Program-made: the position numbers and the translations under genes
In this document: piece by piece, positions 19,047 through 27,462 of the stretch
How positions within the stretch are numbered: the stretch's first letter is position 1
Layout of the letters: every line of letters begins with the position of its first letter
The notes under the pieces: generated by a model
What the model saw: only the letters and a program-made list of their open reading frames with translations
Told to the model about the DNA's origin: nothing
Databases searched by the model: none
Source: Paenibacillus sp. HB172176
GTDB taxonomy: Bacteria; Bacillota; Bacilli; Paenibacillales; Paenibacillaceae
Reading direction: 5' to 3'
Length of the DNA: 64,000 nucleotides
Assembly: GCF_011947265.1 (NCBI RefSeq)
Contig: NZ_JAATHD010000010.1
Span: 1 to 64,000 of the forward strand

Positions 19047-20412
19047 GATCGTATCGCTTGCAAGGCGTGACGCCGGATGTCGGCTTGAGTTCATATGCAG
19101 CATGAAGGGGGAGCGGAAGAAGGCCAGTCTCGCCTTGGATGAAGCCGCTTATGAAGAGCTTGTGCGCATTGATCCGATGGGAGCGGAGAAAGCGCGATTA
19201 TCTATACATACGAAATGGGACCCGTTTCACAAGCAACGGTATGGCTTGATTATCAAACAAACGCAATCGTTCCGAACGCCGCATTATTTTTTCTGTTCAG
19301 ACGCGCTGGCGGAGCAGCTTGAGAGGCTTGGCGAACTCGATGCGAAGGATGACATGAACGAGCTTCCGGCGACAGTATTATCGGAAGAGGCCTCGATTGT
19401 CCCGATTGTTGCGTCCAATGGAATTGTCCCCATCGCGGCTCGGATGACGGCATCGGCGGATATGCAATCTCCAAGCCGAAGTACAGTATTCTCGGCAATA
19501 TGGCGATTTCAGAGACCTCTCTTTCGCATGTTGGCTCTGATCACAGTCTTCCTGATTCTCTTCCTCGAGATTGATGTGCAATATCTCATTGACGATGCGG
19601 ATGCTTTGAGCGAGCAGCGGATGAAGGAGGGAGTCGCGGCTATGGACGGGGCTTCAGCGAATTGGAGCGGACTTGCAATGGCTTCGCGCGGGATGAAGCA
19701 GGCGGTTCAACGAGCGGACGCGAACAGTCGAACCTCGGCTGCATCTGCAGTGGAAGAGAAGGACGGCTCGCTCAATCAGACCGTTGCAGATGATGTTTCG
19801 GAAGATGTTCGAGAGAAGAATGTGGAGAGCGTTGAGCTGGATAGAGAAGAGCCGGTGTACAGCCTGCCCCCAGGCTATGTCGCTTTGACCTTCGATGACG
19901 GTCCCTCCATCTATACGAAGGAAATCGTGGATTTGCTCGCGAAGAACGAGGCGGCGGGCACCTTCCTGTTCGTGGGCAATAATGTGAAGCATCATGAGGA
20001 TTCGGTCATCTATGCGAGTGAACATGGCATGTCAATCGGCAATCATTCCTGGGATCATAGTCAATTAACCGCTTCGGGCGCGGAGGAGAACGAGAATAAT
20101 ATCAAGCAGGCGAATGCAGCCATAACGAAGCTGACCGATGAAGCCGTAACGGTATTCCGGCCGCCTTACGGAGCTATGAACGACGAACTCAAGGATACGG
20201 TGAAGAGGTTGGGAATGAAGCTGCTTTTGTGGAATCGCGATCCGGAGGACTGGAATGCAGACACGAAGGAAGAGATTCTGAAGTATTTCGAGCAGACGGA
20301 ACCGTCCGGAGGCGTCTATGTCATGCATGAGAAGAAGCTGACGGTCGAGGCATTGCCTGACATTATCGATTACTTGAAGAAGCGGAAACTGAAGTTCGCT
20401 CTATTGAAATAG
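19039..20412 (+). CDS. Membrane-anchored polysaccharide deacetylase (NodB domain)
   Basis: A 457-residue protein. A cytoplasmic N-terminal domain of about 150 residues of unknown type is followed by one membrane segment (about 160-185, FRMLALITVFLILFLEI), a Ser/Ala-rich linker, and an extracellular carbohydrate esterase 4 (NodB) domain from about 275. That domain has the metal and catalytic motifs TFDDGP, HSWDHSQL, RPPYGA and WNRDPEDW. Such enzymes remove acetyl groups from peptidoglycan or other N-acetylated glycans. The ATG at 19039 overlaps the stop of the coiled-coil gene. The exact glycan substrate cannot be told. Confidence 0.9.
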   Translation: MIEIVSLARRDAGCRLEFICSMKGERKKASLALDEAAYEELVRIDPMGAEKARLSIHTKWDPFHKQRYGLIIKQTQSFRTPHYFFCSDALAEQLERLGELDAKDDMNELPATVLSEEASIVPIVASNGIVPIAARMTASADMQSPSRSTVFSAIWRFQRPLFRMLALITVFLILFLEIDVQYLIDDADALSEQRMKEGVAAMDGASANWSGLAMASRGMKQAVQRADANSRTSAASAVEEKDGSLNQTVADDVSEDVREKNVESVELDREEPVYSLPPGYVALTFDDGPSIYTKEIVDLLAKNEAAGTFLFVGNNVKHHEDSVIYASEHGMSIGNHSWDHSQLTASGAEENENNIKQANAAITKLTDEAVTVFRPPYGAMNDELKDTVKRLGMKLLLWNRDPEDWNADTKEEILKYFEQTEPSGGVYVMHEKKLTVEALPDIIDYLKKRKLKFALLK

Positions 20413-20420
20413 TCAGGGAG

Positions 20421-20498
20421 TGGCGCGCCGCGGCGGGATTCGAACCCGCGACCCACCGTTTAGGAAACGGTTGCTCTATCCAGCTGAGCTACGGGCGC
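20421..20498 (-). tRNA. tRNA-Arg (anticodon CCU)
   Basis: A 78-base tRNA on the minus strand. It has D-arm GCTC/GAGC, anticodon arm ACCGT-TTCCTAA-ACGGT (anticodon CCT), T-arm GCGGG-TTCGAAT-CCCGC and encoded CCA. The 3' acceptor strand has eight bases (CGCGGCGC) opposite GCGCCCG, one more than normal, so an unpaired C must bulge. It may be a genuine variant, a decaying copy or a sequence error. Confidence 0.88.
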
Positions 20499-20570
20499 AC
20501 AACATTATATAGTTTAACATGAGTTCATTTATCCTTGCAACTAACTCCAATAATCAAGCCCCATACTGAC

Positions 20571-20617
20571 GAAGAGGTCTGAGGATTGCGCCTAAGCGCA
20601 GCACTCAGGCCTCTTCC
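20571..20617 (-). terminator. Hairpin downstream of the racemase gene
   Basis: GAAGAGGTCTGAG pairs with CTCAGGCCTCTTC around an inner TGCGC/GCGCA hairpin. It lies just past the racemase stop on the minus strand. The stem is long but no T-run follows, so termination is uncertain. Confidence 0.45.
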
Positions 20618-20629
20618 CTTCACGCGGGC

Positions 20630-21355
20630 TTACTTGCCCACAACCGACCTGCCGGACAGAACAATCGATTTCTCGACCAGCACTTGCATGGCGTCGATGC
20701 TGCATTCCGCGTATACCGGACGAAGCTTGATGCAGGATAGCTCGGTGCAGGCCAGAATGACGCATTGACAGCCTTGCTCCATAACCAGCTCGTCGATGAT
20801 CGCTTCAAGCTCATGGGAGGAGAAATCCATATGATTTTTCACATTCGTATAAATAATCTTCATAACCTGCCGCTGAATTCGCTCGTTCGGAACGTGAAGC
20901 TCCATCCCGTACTGCCTGCTAGTCGTAGTATAGATGCCGCTCTGCACGGTGCCGTCTGTTGCCAATAAACCGACGCGCGCTCCGCTTCCGAAGCGCTCAT
21001 GAATCAGCTTGATCGTTTCCTCGACCATATTAATGATCGGAATGGAAGTCAGATCTTGCATCTGCTCGTAGAAATAATGCGAAGTGTTGCAGGGAATGGC
21101 GATATGAGCGGCTCCCGCGATCTCCAACAGCCGAAGATCCTTGCCGATTTCCTCCAGAAACCCACTGCTGTCGCCCCCGAGAATGACCGCAGTGCGGTCG
21201 GGAATCGAAGCGTGATTCAGAATGATCATGTCCACGTGATCCTGATCGCGCTCGGCAACGGTGTTCTCAATGATTTTATCGAAGAAGACGGCAGTTGCTT
21301 TGGGCCCCATCCCGCCAATTATGCCTAAACTGTTCTGTTTCATGCTTTGCGTCAT
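20630..21355 (-). CDS. Aspartate/glutamate racemase family protein
   Basis: A 241-residue member of the Asp/Glu racemase superfamily, cofactor-independent enzymes that interconvert L and D forms with two cysteines. Both are visible: the first in IPCNTSHYF and the second in LACTELS, with the N-terminal GIIGGMGPKAT typical of RacX/YgeA-like aspartate racemases rather than MurI. It follows a MurE-like gene on the same strand by 28 bases, so the pair is probably one operon. That context suggests a D-amino acid destined for the envelope or a secreted peptide. Substrate specificity cannot be read from the sequence. Confidence 0.9.
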   Translation of the reverse strand: MTQSMKQNSLGIIGGMGPKATAVFFDKIIENTVAERDQDHVDMIILNHASIPDRTAVILGGDSSGFLEEIGKDLRLLEIAGAAHIAIPCNTSHYFYEQMQDLTSIPIINMVEETIKLIHERFGSGARVGLLATDGTVQSGIYTTTSRQYGMELHVPNERIQRQVMKIIYTNVKNHMDFSSHELEAIIDELVMEQGCQCVILACTELSCIKLRPVYAECSIDAMQVLVEKSIVLSGRSVVGK

Positions 21356-21383
21356 CCCACTTTGAATAGAAGAATTGGTAATT

Positions 21384-22859
21384 CTATCTGCCGCTCATAA
21401 TTTCGTTCACAATCTCGGCTTCGTTGAAGGGAATCTCCGTCTTGCCGATAACTTGCGTTGTCTCATGGCCTTTGCCGGCGATGAGAATGACATCATCCTT
21501 CTCGCTGATCGCTATGGCGTGTTCGATCGCTTCTCTGCGATCCACGATGCTGCGGTATTGCCCCCCTGCGGCTTCGACCGCTTCGGCAACCTCGGCGATA
21601 ATGGCATCGGGATCTTGATCCTTCGGATTGTCAGAGGTGATAATCGAGAAATCGGCGAACCGCGCGGCGATTCCGCCCATCGCTTCCCGCTTGGGGCTTC
21701 CGGGCCTGCCTGGCGCCGCGTATACACCGAACACGAGAATAAGTCTTCCCTTGGTGAAGGGTCTGAGCGTAGCGAGCGCCTTCTCCAAACTATCCTCCGT
21801 ATGGGCGAAATCAACGACAATCTTTCGCTCGGGATCTTGATAGACGACCTCCAGCCGGCCCTTGATCTGTTCAACGGCGCGAACGCCGGAAGCAATCTCG
21901 TCAAGCGGCACGCCGTTGCAGGAGGCGCAGGCTACGGCCGCCAAGCTGTTGTAGACATAGATGAAGCCTGGCAGATTCACGTGAATGGCGACGCTGCCGG
22001 CCGGCGTATGGGCGACATATTCGGTATGCTCCGCATAATAGCGAATATCCGTCGCGTATACATCCGCCTGACTCTCGATGCTGTATGTAACAAGCTCGGC
22101 GTCCCTCGACGAAAGCCTCTCCGCAAGCCGTTTACCGTAGGGATCATCGATGTTGATGATATTATAATCGGTCGTGAGATCGAACAGCATCGCCTTCGCT
22201 TCGAAATAATCCTCCATCGTCAAATGCAGCTCGAGATGATCGGGCGTCAGATTCGTGAAGATTCCGGATTTGAAGGCGGATGCGGCGGTTCGTTTCAAGC
22301 TTAGCGCATGCGACGAAACCTCCATCACGCAGCAATCCACCTTCGATTCAGCCATGTCGGCGAACATCTGTTGAAGATGCAACGATTCGGGGGTGGTTGG
22401 CGTGGTTGACCTCGTCGCAAGCTTCTTATCGCCAACCATCGCTCCGATCGTGCCGATGATACCTACGGTCTTGTTTGCTTTCTCCAATATGGATTTGAGG
22501 AAATAAGTCGTTGATGTCTTCCCGTTCGTTCCGGTAATGCCGATCAGATTGAGCTTTGAGGCCGGCTGCCCATGGAAGCGCGAGGCCGCGTAAGCAAGCG
22601 CAAGCCGCGAATCATCCACCTGCAGCACGGTTACGGAGCTGCCCGCATCGACAGCCTTCTCTGTAATGATGGCTGCGGCGCCGGAAGCGACAGCCTTCTG
22701 AATATAGTCATGTCCGTCCACAGTGAAGCCTCTAACTGCTACGAACAGCCAGTTCTCCGCGCATTCTCTGGAATCGAATGCGATTCCTTCCACTTCCTTG
22801 TCGATCGTTCCCTGCAGAATGTCGCAGGAGATATCTTGAAGCAGGTCTCTCAGCAGCAT
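21384..22859 (-). CDS. MurE-like UDP-MurNAc-tripeptide ligase, divergent paralogue
   Basis: A 491-residue Mur ligase. The three domains are present: N-terminal UDP-binding, central ATPase with GITGTNGKTSTT (P-loop) and MEVSSHAL, and C-terminal amino-acid-binding. MurE adds the third residue of the peptidoglycan stem peptide. The specificity motif, DNPR in DAP-adding MurE, reads DNPK here, and the usual VFGCGGDRD stretch is replaced by VFGVYAAPGRPG. The gene lies apart from a dcw cluster and next to a racemase. It is therefore probably a second, specialised Mur ligase rather than the housekeeping enzyme, although the main murE is outside the window and cannot be compared. Confidence 0.85.
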   Translation of the reverse strand: MLLRDLLQDISCDILQGTIDKEVEGIAFDSRECAENWLFVAVRGFTVDGHDYIQKAVASGAAAIITEKAVDAGSSVTVLQVDDSRLALAYAASRFHGQPASKLNLIGITGTNGKTSTTYFLKSILEKANKTVGIIGTIGAMVGDKKLATRSTTPTTPESLHLQQMFADMAESKVDCCVMEVSSHALSLKRTAASAFKSGIFTNLTPDHLELHLTMEDYFEAKAMLFDLTTDYNIINIDDPYGKRLAERLSSRDAELVTYSIESQADVYATDIRYYAEHTEYVAHTPAGSVAIHVNLPGFIYVYNSLAAVACASCNGVPLDEIASGVRAVEQIKGRLEVVYQDPERKIVVDFAHTEDSLEKALATLRPFTKGRLILVFGVYAAPGRPGSPKREAMGGIAARFADFSIITSDNPKDQDPDAIIAEVAEAVEAAGGQYRSIVDRREAIEHAIAISEKDDVILIAGKGHETTQVIGKTEIPFNEAEIVNEIMSGR

Positions 22860-23063
22860 ATTATCAGCTCCATCCGCGTATTGCGATCTCTCATTAGTCT
22901 ATGCCTTCATCATGGCCGCATGCGAGTATGAAGTCATTTTACTGCATAGCCCCCCATATTACAATTATGGAGGAAGGAATATGAGGCTTCTATGATGGAA
23001 GAGAATTTTACCTGTCCAAAAGTAGGACATAAGAACTAATTTGTGGTAATATTATCCTGTTAA

Positions 23064-23139
23064 TGTCGAATATTGCCTAAAAAAAGTGGGTGCTTGTCGA
23101 CATGATTTTACAAACTCTTCGAGTAGCAGAGAGTATAAT
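23064..23139 (+). promoter_or_regulatory. Spo0A-box motifs and promoter before the spo0E-like gene
   Basis: The exact 0A box TGTCGAA is at 23064-23070 and a near match TGTCGAC at 23095-23101, upstream of a TATAAT at 23134-23139. The Spo0E-like start is 52 bases further on. Spo0A regulation is therefore plausible. The rest of 22860-23190 contains no gene. Confidence 0.5.
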
Positions 23140-23190
23140 GGTACTAAATACGTCATGATTACTAGATAAGGAGCGTGCCTCGAAGCGACC

Positions 23191-23385
23191 ATGGATAAAA
23201 ATCACTTGCTTAGACAGTTGCAATCGCTTCGGCAAAAGCTTCATGAAATCGCTGAGCTGCGGGGCAGCCTGACAGACCCTGCCGTGCTTGCCATTAGCGA
23301 AGAGGCAGATCAGCTTATCGTTGCTTTGCAATATATGCAACGAGATGAATCAGAGCAATCCTCCATTACAAGAGATCCATCATAA
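23191..23385 (+). CDS. Spo0E-like aspartyl-phosphate phosphatase
   Basis: A 64-residue helical-hairpin protein of the Spo0E family. It shows the family layout: a first helix LLRQLQSLRQKLHEIAEL, a turn, and a second helix with the SxxxD signature in ISEEADQLIVALQYMQ. In Bacillus such proteins dephosphorylate Spo0A~P and delay sporulation. An AAGGAGCG signal lies before the ATG, though about 20 bases away. Upstream Spo0A-box motifs suggest a feedback loop. It stands alone between murE-like and tadA, which run the opposite way. Confidence 0.85.
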   Translation: MDKNHLLRQLQSLRQKLHEIAELRGSLTDPAVLAISEEADQLIVALQYMQRDESEQSSITRDPS

Positions 23386-23405
23386 ATCGTTCTACTTATA
23401 CGGGT

Positions 23406-23870
23406 TCAGCGTTCTCTCAATTTGCGAAAGAATTGGGTAAGAAGCTGGGAGCATTCCATTTGCAGGATTCCGCTGGTGAGCTCCGTTTCATGATTGAAAC
23501 GGGGCTCTTGCAGTAGATTCATCAAGGTGCCGGCGCATCCGGCTTTGGGATCGGACGCGCCGTACACGACTCGTTTCACGCGTGCTTGAACAATAGCCCC
23601 TGCGCACATCGGGCAAGGCTCCAAGGTGACATAGAGCGTGCAGTCCTGAAGCCGCCAAGCGCCGATACGGCTGCTGGCGTCCCGAATGGCGACCATTTCG
23701 GCATGCGCGGTCGGATCATGAGCGGTTTCTCGCAAATTATGCCCCCGGCCGATAATTTCTTGACCCTTAATGAGGACTGCGCCGATTGGAACCTCGCCTA
23801 ACGCCTCGGCCTTGAGCGCTTCAGCAATCGCTTCCTGCATCCATAGGGAATCATCTCGTTCTCTCTTCAC
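23406..23870 (-). CDS. tadA: tRNA-specific adenosine deaminase
   Basis: A 154-residue enzyme that converts the wobble adenosine of tRNA-Arg(ACG) to inosine. The zinc deaminase motifs are present: HAE with the catalytic Glu (PTAHAEMVAI) and the zinc cysteines in LEPCPMCAG. The C-terminal FRKLRER is typical. A GTG at 23870 is taken as the start because VKRERDDSLWMQEAI lines up with the Bacillus N-terminus and an AAAAGG signal lies upstream; the longer ORF would start inside unrelated AT-rich DNA. tadA also lies close behind serS in Bacillus, but there it is on the same strand. Confidence 0.95.
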   Translation of the reverse strand: MKRERDDSLWMQEAIAEALKAEALGEVPIGAVLIKGQEIIGRGHNLRETAHDPTAHAEMVAIRDASSRIGAWRLQDCTLYVTLEPCPMCAGAIVQARVKRVVYGASDPKAGCAGTLMNLLQEPRFNHETELTSGILQMECSQLLTQFFRKLRER

Positions 23871-23943
23871 TTGGCAAACGTCCTTTTCACGATATAATAA
23901 TCGGTATGTTATACAACGAACAAATATTCGAATGTTAACACGC

Positions 23944-24037
23944 TGTGGATAGAATTGTGCATAACTGGTGAGATACACACAATTTCATCCACAATTCATC
24001 CACTCTTGTGCATATCTCTTGTGGATCCTGTGCATAA
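23944..24037 (+). promoter_or_regulatory. Cluster of DnaA-box-like 9-mers
   Basis: Within 94 bases there are two exact TTATNCACA boxes (reverse complements at 23956-23964 and 24029-24037) and three with one mismatch (23944, 23985, 24007). Two weaker ones (23996, 24020) have two mismatches. Spacing is 9-13 bases over most of the array, close to one helical turn. The cluster fills the gap between tadA and the following histidine kinase gene. It may bind DnaA to control the kinase or titrate DnaA near the origin. Confidence 0.7.
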
Positions 24038-24087
24038 ACTTTATTTTCATTCAAGAATAGATCTCCTCACAAAGGGTGTGTCGTGAA

Positions 24088-25899
24088 TTGTCGATCAAGA
24101 CGAAGCTGTCCGTTACCATCTCGCTTATGCTTGTTCTAGTGGTCATTCTCTACCATATCATGAGTGAATATTCGATGGTGCAAGGATTTCGCAGCATGAT
24201 GCTTGAATCCATGCTTCATATTTCCGTTCAAGCTGCGGAAGCTATAACGGAGGATGGCGGCAATAAGACGCCCGCCAAATCGCCGCCGGCAGTCGATCCG
24301 AACGGGATGATCGATATTCTGAAGAATGTAAATCCTTACATTATGGAAATTACGGTCTTCAAGAAGGATTCGACCGACATTCCTTACGGAACGCATCTCT
24401 ATATTGATGCTAACAACGATGAAGCTATTATGCAAGATATGAGCGCGAATGATTTCGAGTATAAAGAAATTACGATAGGCGGCAATGCGTATTATAGAAG
24501 CTACTATACGGATGAAGCTTTGGGCGGCTATATTGTCAGCGTCGTATTCGACCGATCGAGCATGACTGAGCTCGTTCAGATGAAGCGGGATCAAACCTTC
24601 ATCTATTCGGGAGCCTTCCTTCTCCTGCTTATGATTGTGGTGTACTGGCTGGTAGGCATTATGATACGGCCGCTGAAGGATATCCTGTGGAAGGTGAACG
24701 AGGTATCTTCCGTTCGCTTCCACAAGCCGATTCAGATCAAGCGCAAGGATGAGTTCGGATTATTGGCGCTCAAAATCAATGCAATGTCCCAGAATATCAG
24801 CATCTATATGGACAAGCTTCGCAAAGCGTTCGACGAGAACCGCCGAATGAAGGAGCATCTTGAATCGTTCATCAATCATTCGAACGACGCGATTCATCTT
24901 ATGGATGTGGATGGGAAGGTCATTCAAGTGAACCGCGCTTTCGAGCAATTGTTCGGTTACGAGGAATCGGAGGTGCTCGGCCTCAACTATCCAACCATAC
25001 CAGAATCGCATCGCATGGAGAAGCGCCAGATGATCGGATTGCTGCTGGCGGGGAAGAAACTCCCCGCGCAGGAGACGGTTCGAGTTACGCGGACGGGGGA
25101 GATCATTCCGGTGAGCGTTACCGTGTCTCCCATCCGCGATTCCGACGGCTCAATACAAGCCTTCGCCAGCATTTGCCGCGATATGCGCAGCCGCAACCGC
25201 ATGGAGGAGCTCCTCAGGCGTTCGGAGAAGCTGACGACGGTGGGTCAGCTGGCGGCGGGTGTGGCCCATGAGATTCGCAATCCGCTGACGACGCTGCGCG
25301 GCTTCCTGCAGTTGCAGCAGCAGAGCCAGAAGCTGAACATTACTCATGTCAATCTCATGCTGTCCGAGCTGGATCGCATTAATCTCATTGTCGGGGAATT
25401 TCTCATTCTGGCCAAGCCTCAGGCAGCTAAGTTTATACGCAAGGATATACGGGATATTCTTCGCGAGGTGCTGCTGTTCCTCGACAGCGAGGCGCATCTT
25501 CACAACATTGTGTTTCATACCAATTTTACGGAGGAGCCCTGTCTGATTTCTTGCGAGGAGAATCAATTGAAGCAGGTATTCATTAATTTGTTGAAGAATG
25601 CGATAGAAGCGATGCCAAGCGGGGGACCGGTGCATATCTCGATTCAGCGGAAGAGCTCGAATATCGCCATCTCGATTACCGACGAGGGCGTAGGCATTCC
25701 GGAGGAAATGATATCGAAGATCGGAGATCCGTTCTTCACGGGCAAGGAGACCGGGACGGGGCTGGGCATCATGGTGAGTCAGCGGATTATCAACAGTCAT
25801 CACGGAACGATGGATATTCAGAGTCAGGTGAATGTCGGCACGTCGATCAAGCTTCTCCTGCCTGTATGGAAGCCGGAGAATCAGCAAGGCATCGGTTAG
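24088..25899 (+). CDS. PAS-domain sensor histidine kinase (sporulation kinase-like)
   Basis: A 603-residue membrane kinase. Two transmembrane segments (about 8-28 and 171-193) bracket an extracytoplasmic sensor of about 140 residues. A HAMP region, a PAS domain (about 258-366, with VNRAFEQLFGY), a HisKA box with H394 in VAHEIRNPLTTLRGF, and an ATPase domain (NLLKNAIEAM, DEGVGIP, TGTGLGI) follow. This layout is shared with Bacillus sporulation kinases of the KinE/KinB group. There is no cognate regulator beside it, as expected for orphan kinases feeding Spo0F/Spo0A. The TTG at 24088 is preferred, with AAAGGG 11 bases upstream; a GTG at 24076 overlaps that site. Confidence 0.88.
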   Translation: MSIKTKLSVTISLMLVLVVILYHIMSEYSMVQGFRSMMLESMLHISVQAAEAITEDGGNKTPAKSPPAVDPNGMIDILKNVNPYIMEITVFKKDSTDIPYGTHLYIDANNDEAIMQDMSANDFEYKEITIGGNAYYRSYYTDEALGGYIVSVVFDRSSMTELVQMKRDQTFIYSGAFLLLLMIVVYWLVGIMIRPLKDILWKVNEVSSVRFHKPIQIKRKDEFGLLALKINAMSQNISIYMDKLRKAFDENRRMKEHLESFINHSNDAIHLMDVDGKVIQVNRAFEQLFGYEESEVLGLNYPTIPESHRMEKRQMIGLLLAGKKLPAQETVRVTRTGEIIPVSVTVSPIRDSDGSIQAFASICRDMRSRNRMEELLRRSEKLTTVGQLAAGVAHEIRNPLTTLRGFLQLQQQSQKLNITHVNLMLSELDRINLIVGEFLILAKPQAAKFIRKDIRDILREVLLFLDSEAHLHNIVFHTNFTEEPCLISCEENQLKQVFINLLKNAIEAMPSGGPVHISIQRKSSNIAISITDEGVGIPEEMISKIGDPFFTGKETGTGLGIMVSQRIINSHHGTMDIQSQVNVGTSIKLLLPVWKPENQQGIG

Positions 25900-25957
25900 C
25901 GGGAGGCGGGATCGGCCCGTTTGAATCGATAATCAAGAATAAGGGAGATGTGGATGC

Positions 25958-26641
25958 ATGCAGAGAACAGCGGTTGTCGCCGGAGCTACCGGTCTTGTCG
26001 GGAATGAGCTCGTGAAGCTGTTATTATGGAATAAGAGCTATCGCAAAGTGATTGTTCTCGTGCGCAAAAGAATGAATCTGACGCATCCCCGCCTGGAGCA
26101 GCTCGTACTCGATTTTGACCGGTTATGCGAGCTGCCTCCCGGGCTGCTGGGAGGCGCCGATGTCTATTGTACGCTAGGCACGACGAGGAAGAAGGCCGGC
26201 TCGAAGGAGCGATTCGAGCATGTCGATTATGATTACCCAATAATGCTCGGCAAAGTAGCCAAGAGGGATGGCGCGAATCGCATGCTGATTATTACAGCAA
26301 TGGGCGCAAACGAGAAATCCTTGTTCTTCTACAGCAGGGTGAAGGGGAAGGTAGAGTCCGATCTTCAAGCGATGTGCCCGTCGAAGCTTCATATCTTCCG
26401 CCCTTCCTTGATTATCGGGGAGAGGCGGGAGCGGCGCTTCGGGGAAGCGGTCGCAGCCAGATTAGCCAAGAGCTGCGCTTTCCTGTTCATGGGCGGGCTG
26501 CGCAAATATAAGCCAATCGCGGCCAAGCGGATTGCCCAAGCGATGATCGCGGCAGCGCTGTATGAAGAAGGAGCGCCGAAGATTCTGTCCTCGCCGGATA
26601 TTGCGTCTTGGGGCGCCATATTGCAGAAATCCTCGTCATAG
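25958..26641 (+). CDS. NAD(P)-binding atypical short-chain dehydrogenase
   Basis: A 227-residue Rossmann-fold protein of the HTATIP2/YwnB-like NAD(P)-binding group. The N-terminal nucleotide motif GATGLVGNELV is clear, and CTLGTTRKKAGS followed by the late SRVKGKVE (tyrosine replaced, lysine kept) is typical. Substrate unknown. AAGGGAG precedes the ATG. It lies between a histidine kinase and rluF, with a 32-base gap to the latter. Confidence 0.85.
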   Translation: MQRTAVVAGATGLVGNELVKLLLWNKSYRKVIVLVRKRMNLTHPRLEQLVLDFDRLCELPPGLLGGADVYCTLGTTRKKAGSKERFEHVDYDYPIMLGKVAKRDGANRMLIITAMGANEKSLFFYSRVKGKVESDLQAMCPSKLHIFRPSLIIGERRERRFGEAVAARLAKSCAFLFMGGLRKYKPIAAKRIAQAMIAAALYEEGAPKILSSPDIASWGAILQKSSS

Positions 26642-26673
26642 TGTAGCATACGCTACAACGAGGTGAGACAGAG

Positions 26674-27396
26674 ATGCGAATCAATAAATTTATTAGCGAG
26701 ACCGGATATTGCTCCAGACGCGAAGCCGACAAGCTTGTGGACAGCGGCCGCGTTACGATTAACGGGGCGGTCGCGGAGCTTGGCAGCCAGGCGGAATCGC
26801 ATGATGATGTGCGTATAGACGGCAGGCGAATCGGCGAGAAGAAGCGGCATGTCTATATCGCGCTGCACAAGCCGGTTGGCATAACGAGCACGACGGAGCT
26901 GCATATTCGAGGCAATATCGTCGATTTCGTCGGGCATGAGGAACGCATATTCCCGATCGGCAGGCTTGACAAGGATTCCGAGGGCCTGATCCTGCTCACG
27001 AACGACGGAGATATTGTGAATCCGATTCTTCGTTCCGAAGGCAGGCATGAGAAGGAATACATTGTGACGGTGGACAAGCCGGTTACGGCGGCCTTCCTGC
27101 AGGGCATGGCGGGCGGCGTTCGAATTCTGGGAAGCATGACGCTTCCTTGCAAAGTGACGAGAGTAGCTGAGCGCGTGTTTCGTATCATCTTGACGGAAGG
27201 CCGCAATCGCCAGATTCGCAGAATGTGCGAGGCGTTCGGCTATCATGTGAGGCGCTTGAAGCGGGTCAGAGTCATGAACATCAAGCTCGGCGAGCTTGGC
27301 GTAGGGAAATGGCGCGATCTGACGGATGCGGAACGCGCCGAATTATTCGGCATTCTGAACTATCAGCAGGACACAGCGGACAATGTAAGGGGATAA
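26674..27396 (+). CDS. rluF: 23S rRNA pseudouridine synthase, RluF type
   Basis: A 240-residue enzyme that isomerises a uridine in 23S rRNA (U2604 in E. coli). An N-terminal S4 RNA-binding domain (about 1-60) precedes the RsuA/RluB-type catalytic domain with the active Asp in IGRLDKDSEGLILLTNDG. The stretch GRNRQIRRMCEAFGYHVRRLKR is also characteristic. RluF rather than RluB is suggested by HEKEYIVTVDKPVTAAFLQG and by the ending GKWRDLTDAE. Confidence 0.9.
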   Translation: MRINKFISETGYCSRREADKLVDSGRVTINGAVAELGSQAESHDDVRIDGRRIGEKKRHVYIALHKPVGITSTTELHIRGNIVDFVGHEERIFPIGRLDKDSEGLILLTNDGDIVNPILRSEGRHEKEYIVTVDKPVTAAFLQGMAGGVRILGSMTLPCKVTRVAERVFRIILTEGRNRQIRRMCEAFGYHVRRLKRVRVMNIKLGELGVGKWRDLTDAERAELFGILNYQQDTADNVRG

Positions 27397-27401
27397 AGCA
27401 A

Positions 27402-27446
27402 AAGCGGCTTACGGGACCGATGGATTCATGGGTCTCGTAAGCCGTT
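27402..27446. terminator. Bidirectional terminator between rluF and motB
   Basis: CGGCTTACGGGACC pairs with GGTCTCGTAAGCCG (one unpaired T), flanked by AAAA and TTCTCT. It can serve rluF on the plus strand and motB on the minus strand. Confidence 0.8.
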
Positions 27447-27462
27447 CTCTGTATCAAGCGAG

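Noticed and set aside
21384..22859. Housekeeping murE
   Set aside because: Changed specificity motif and loop, a racemase partner and no dcw neighbours argue for a specialised paralogue, though the rest of the genome is needed to be sure.
23944..24037. DnaA-box cluster as the chromosomal origin itself
   Set aside because: There is no dnaA or dnaN beside it and no AT-rich unwinding region was recognised. The rrn-guaB order suggests oriC lies upstream of the window.
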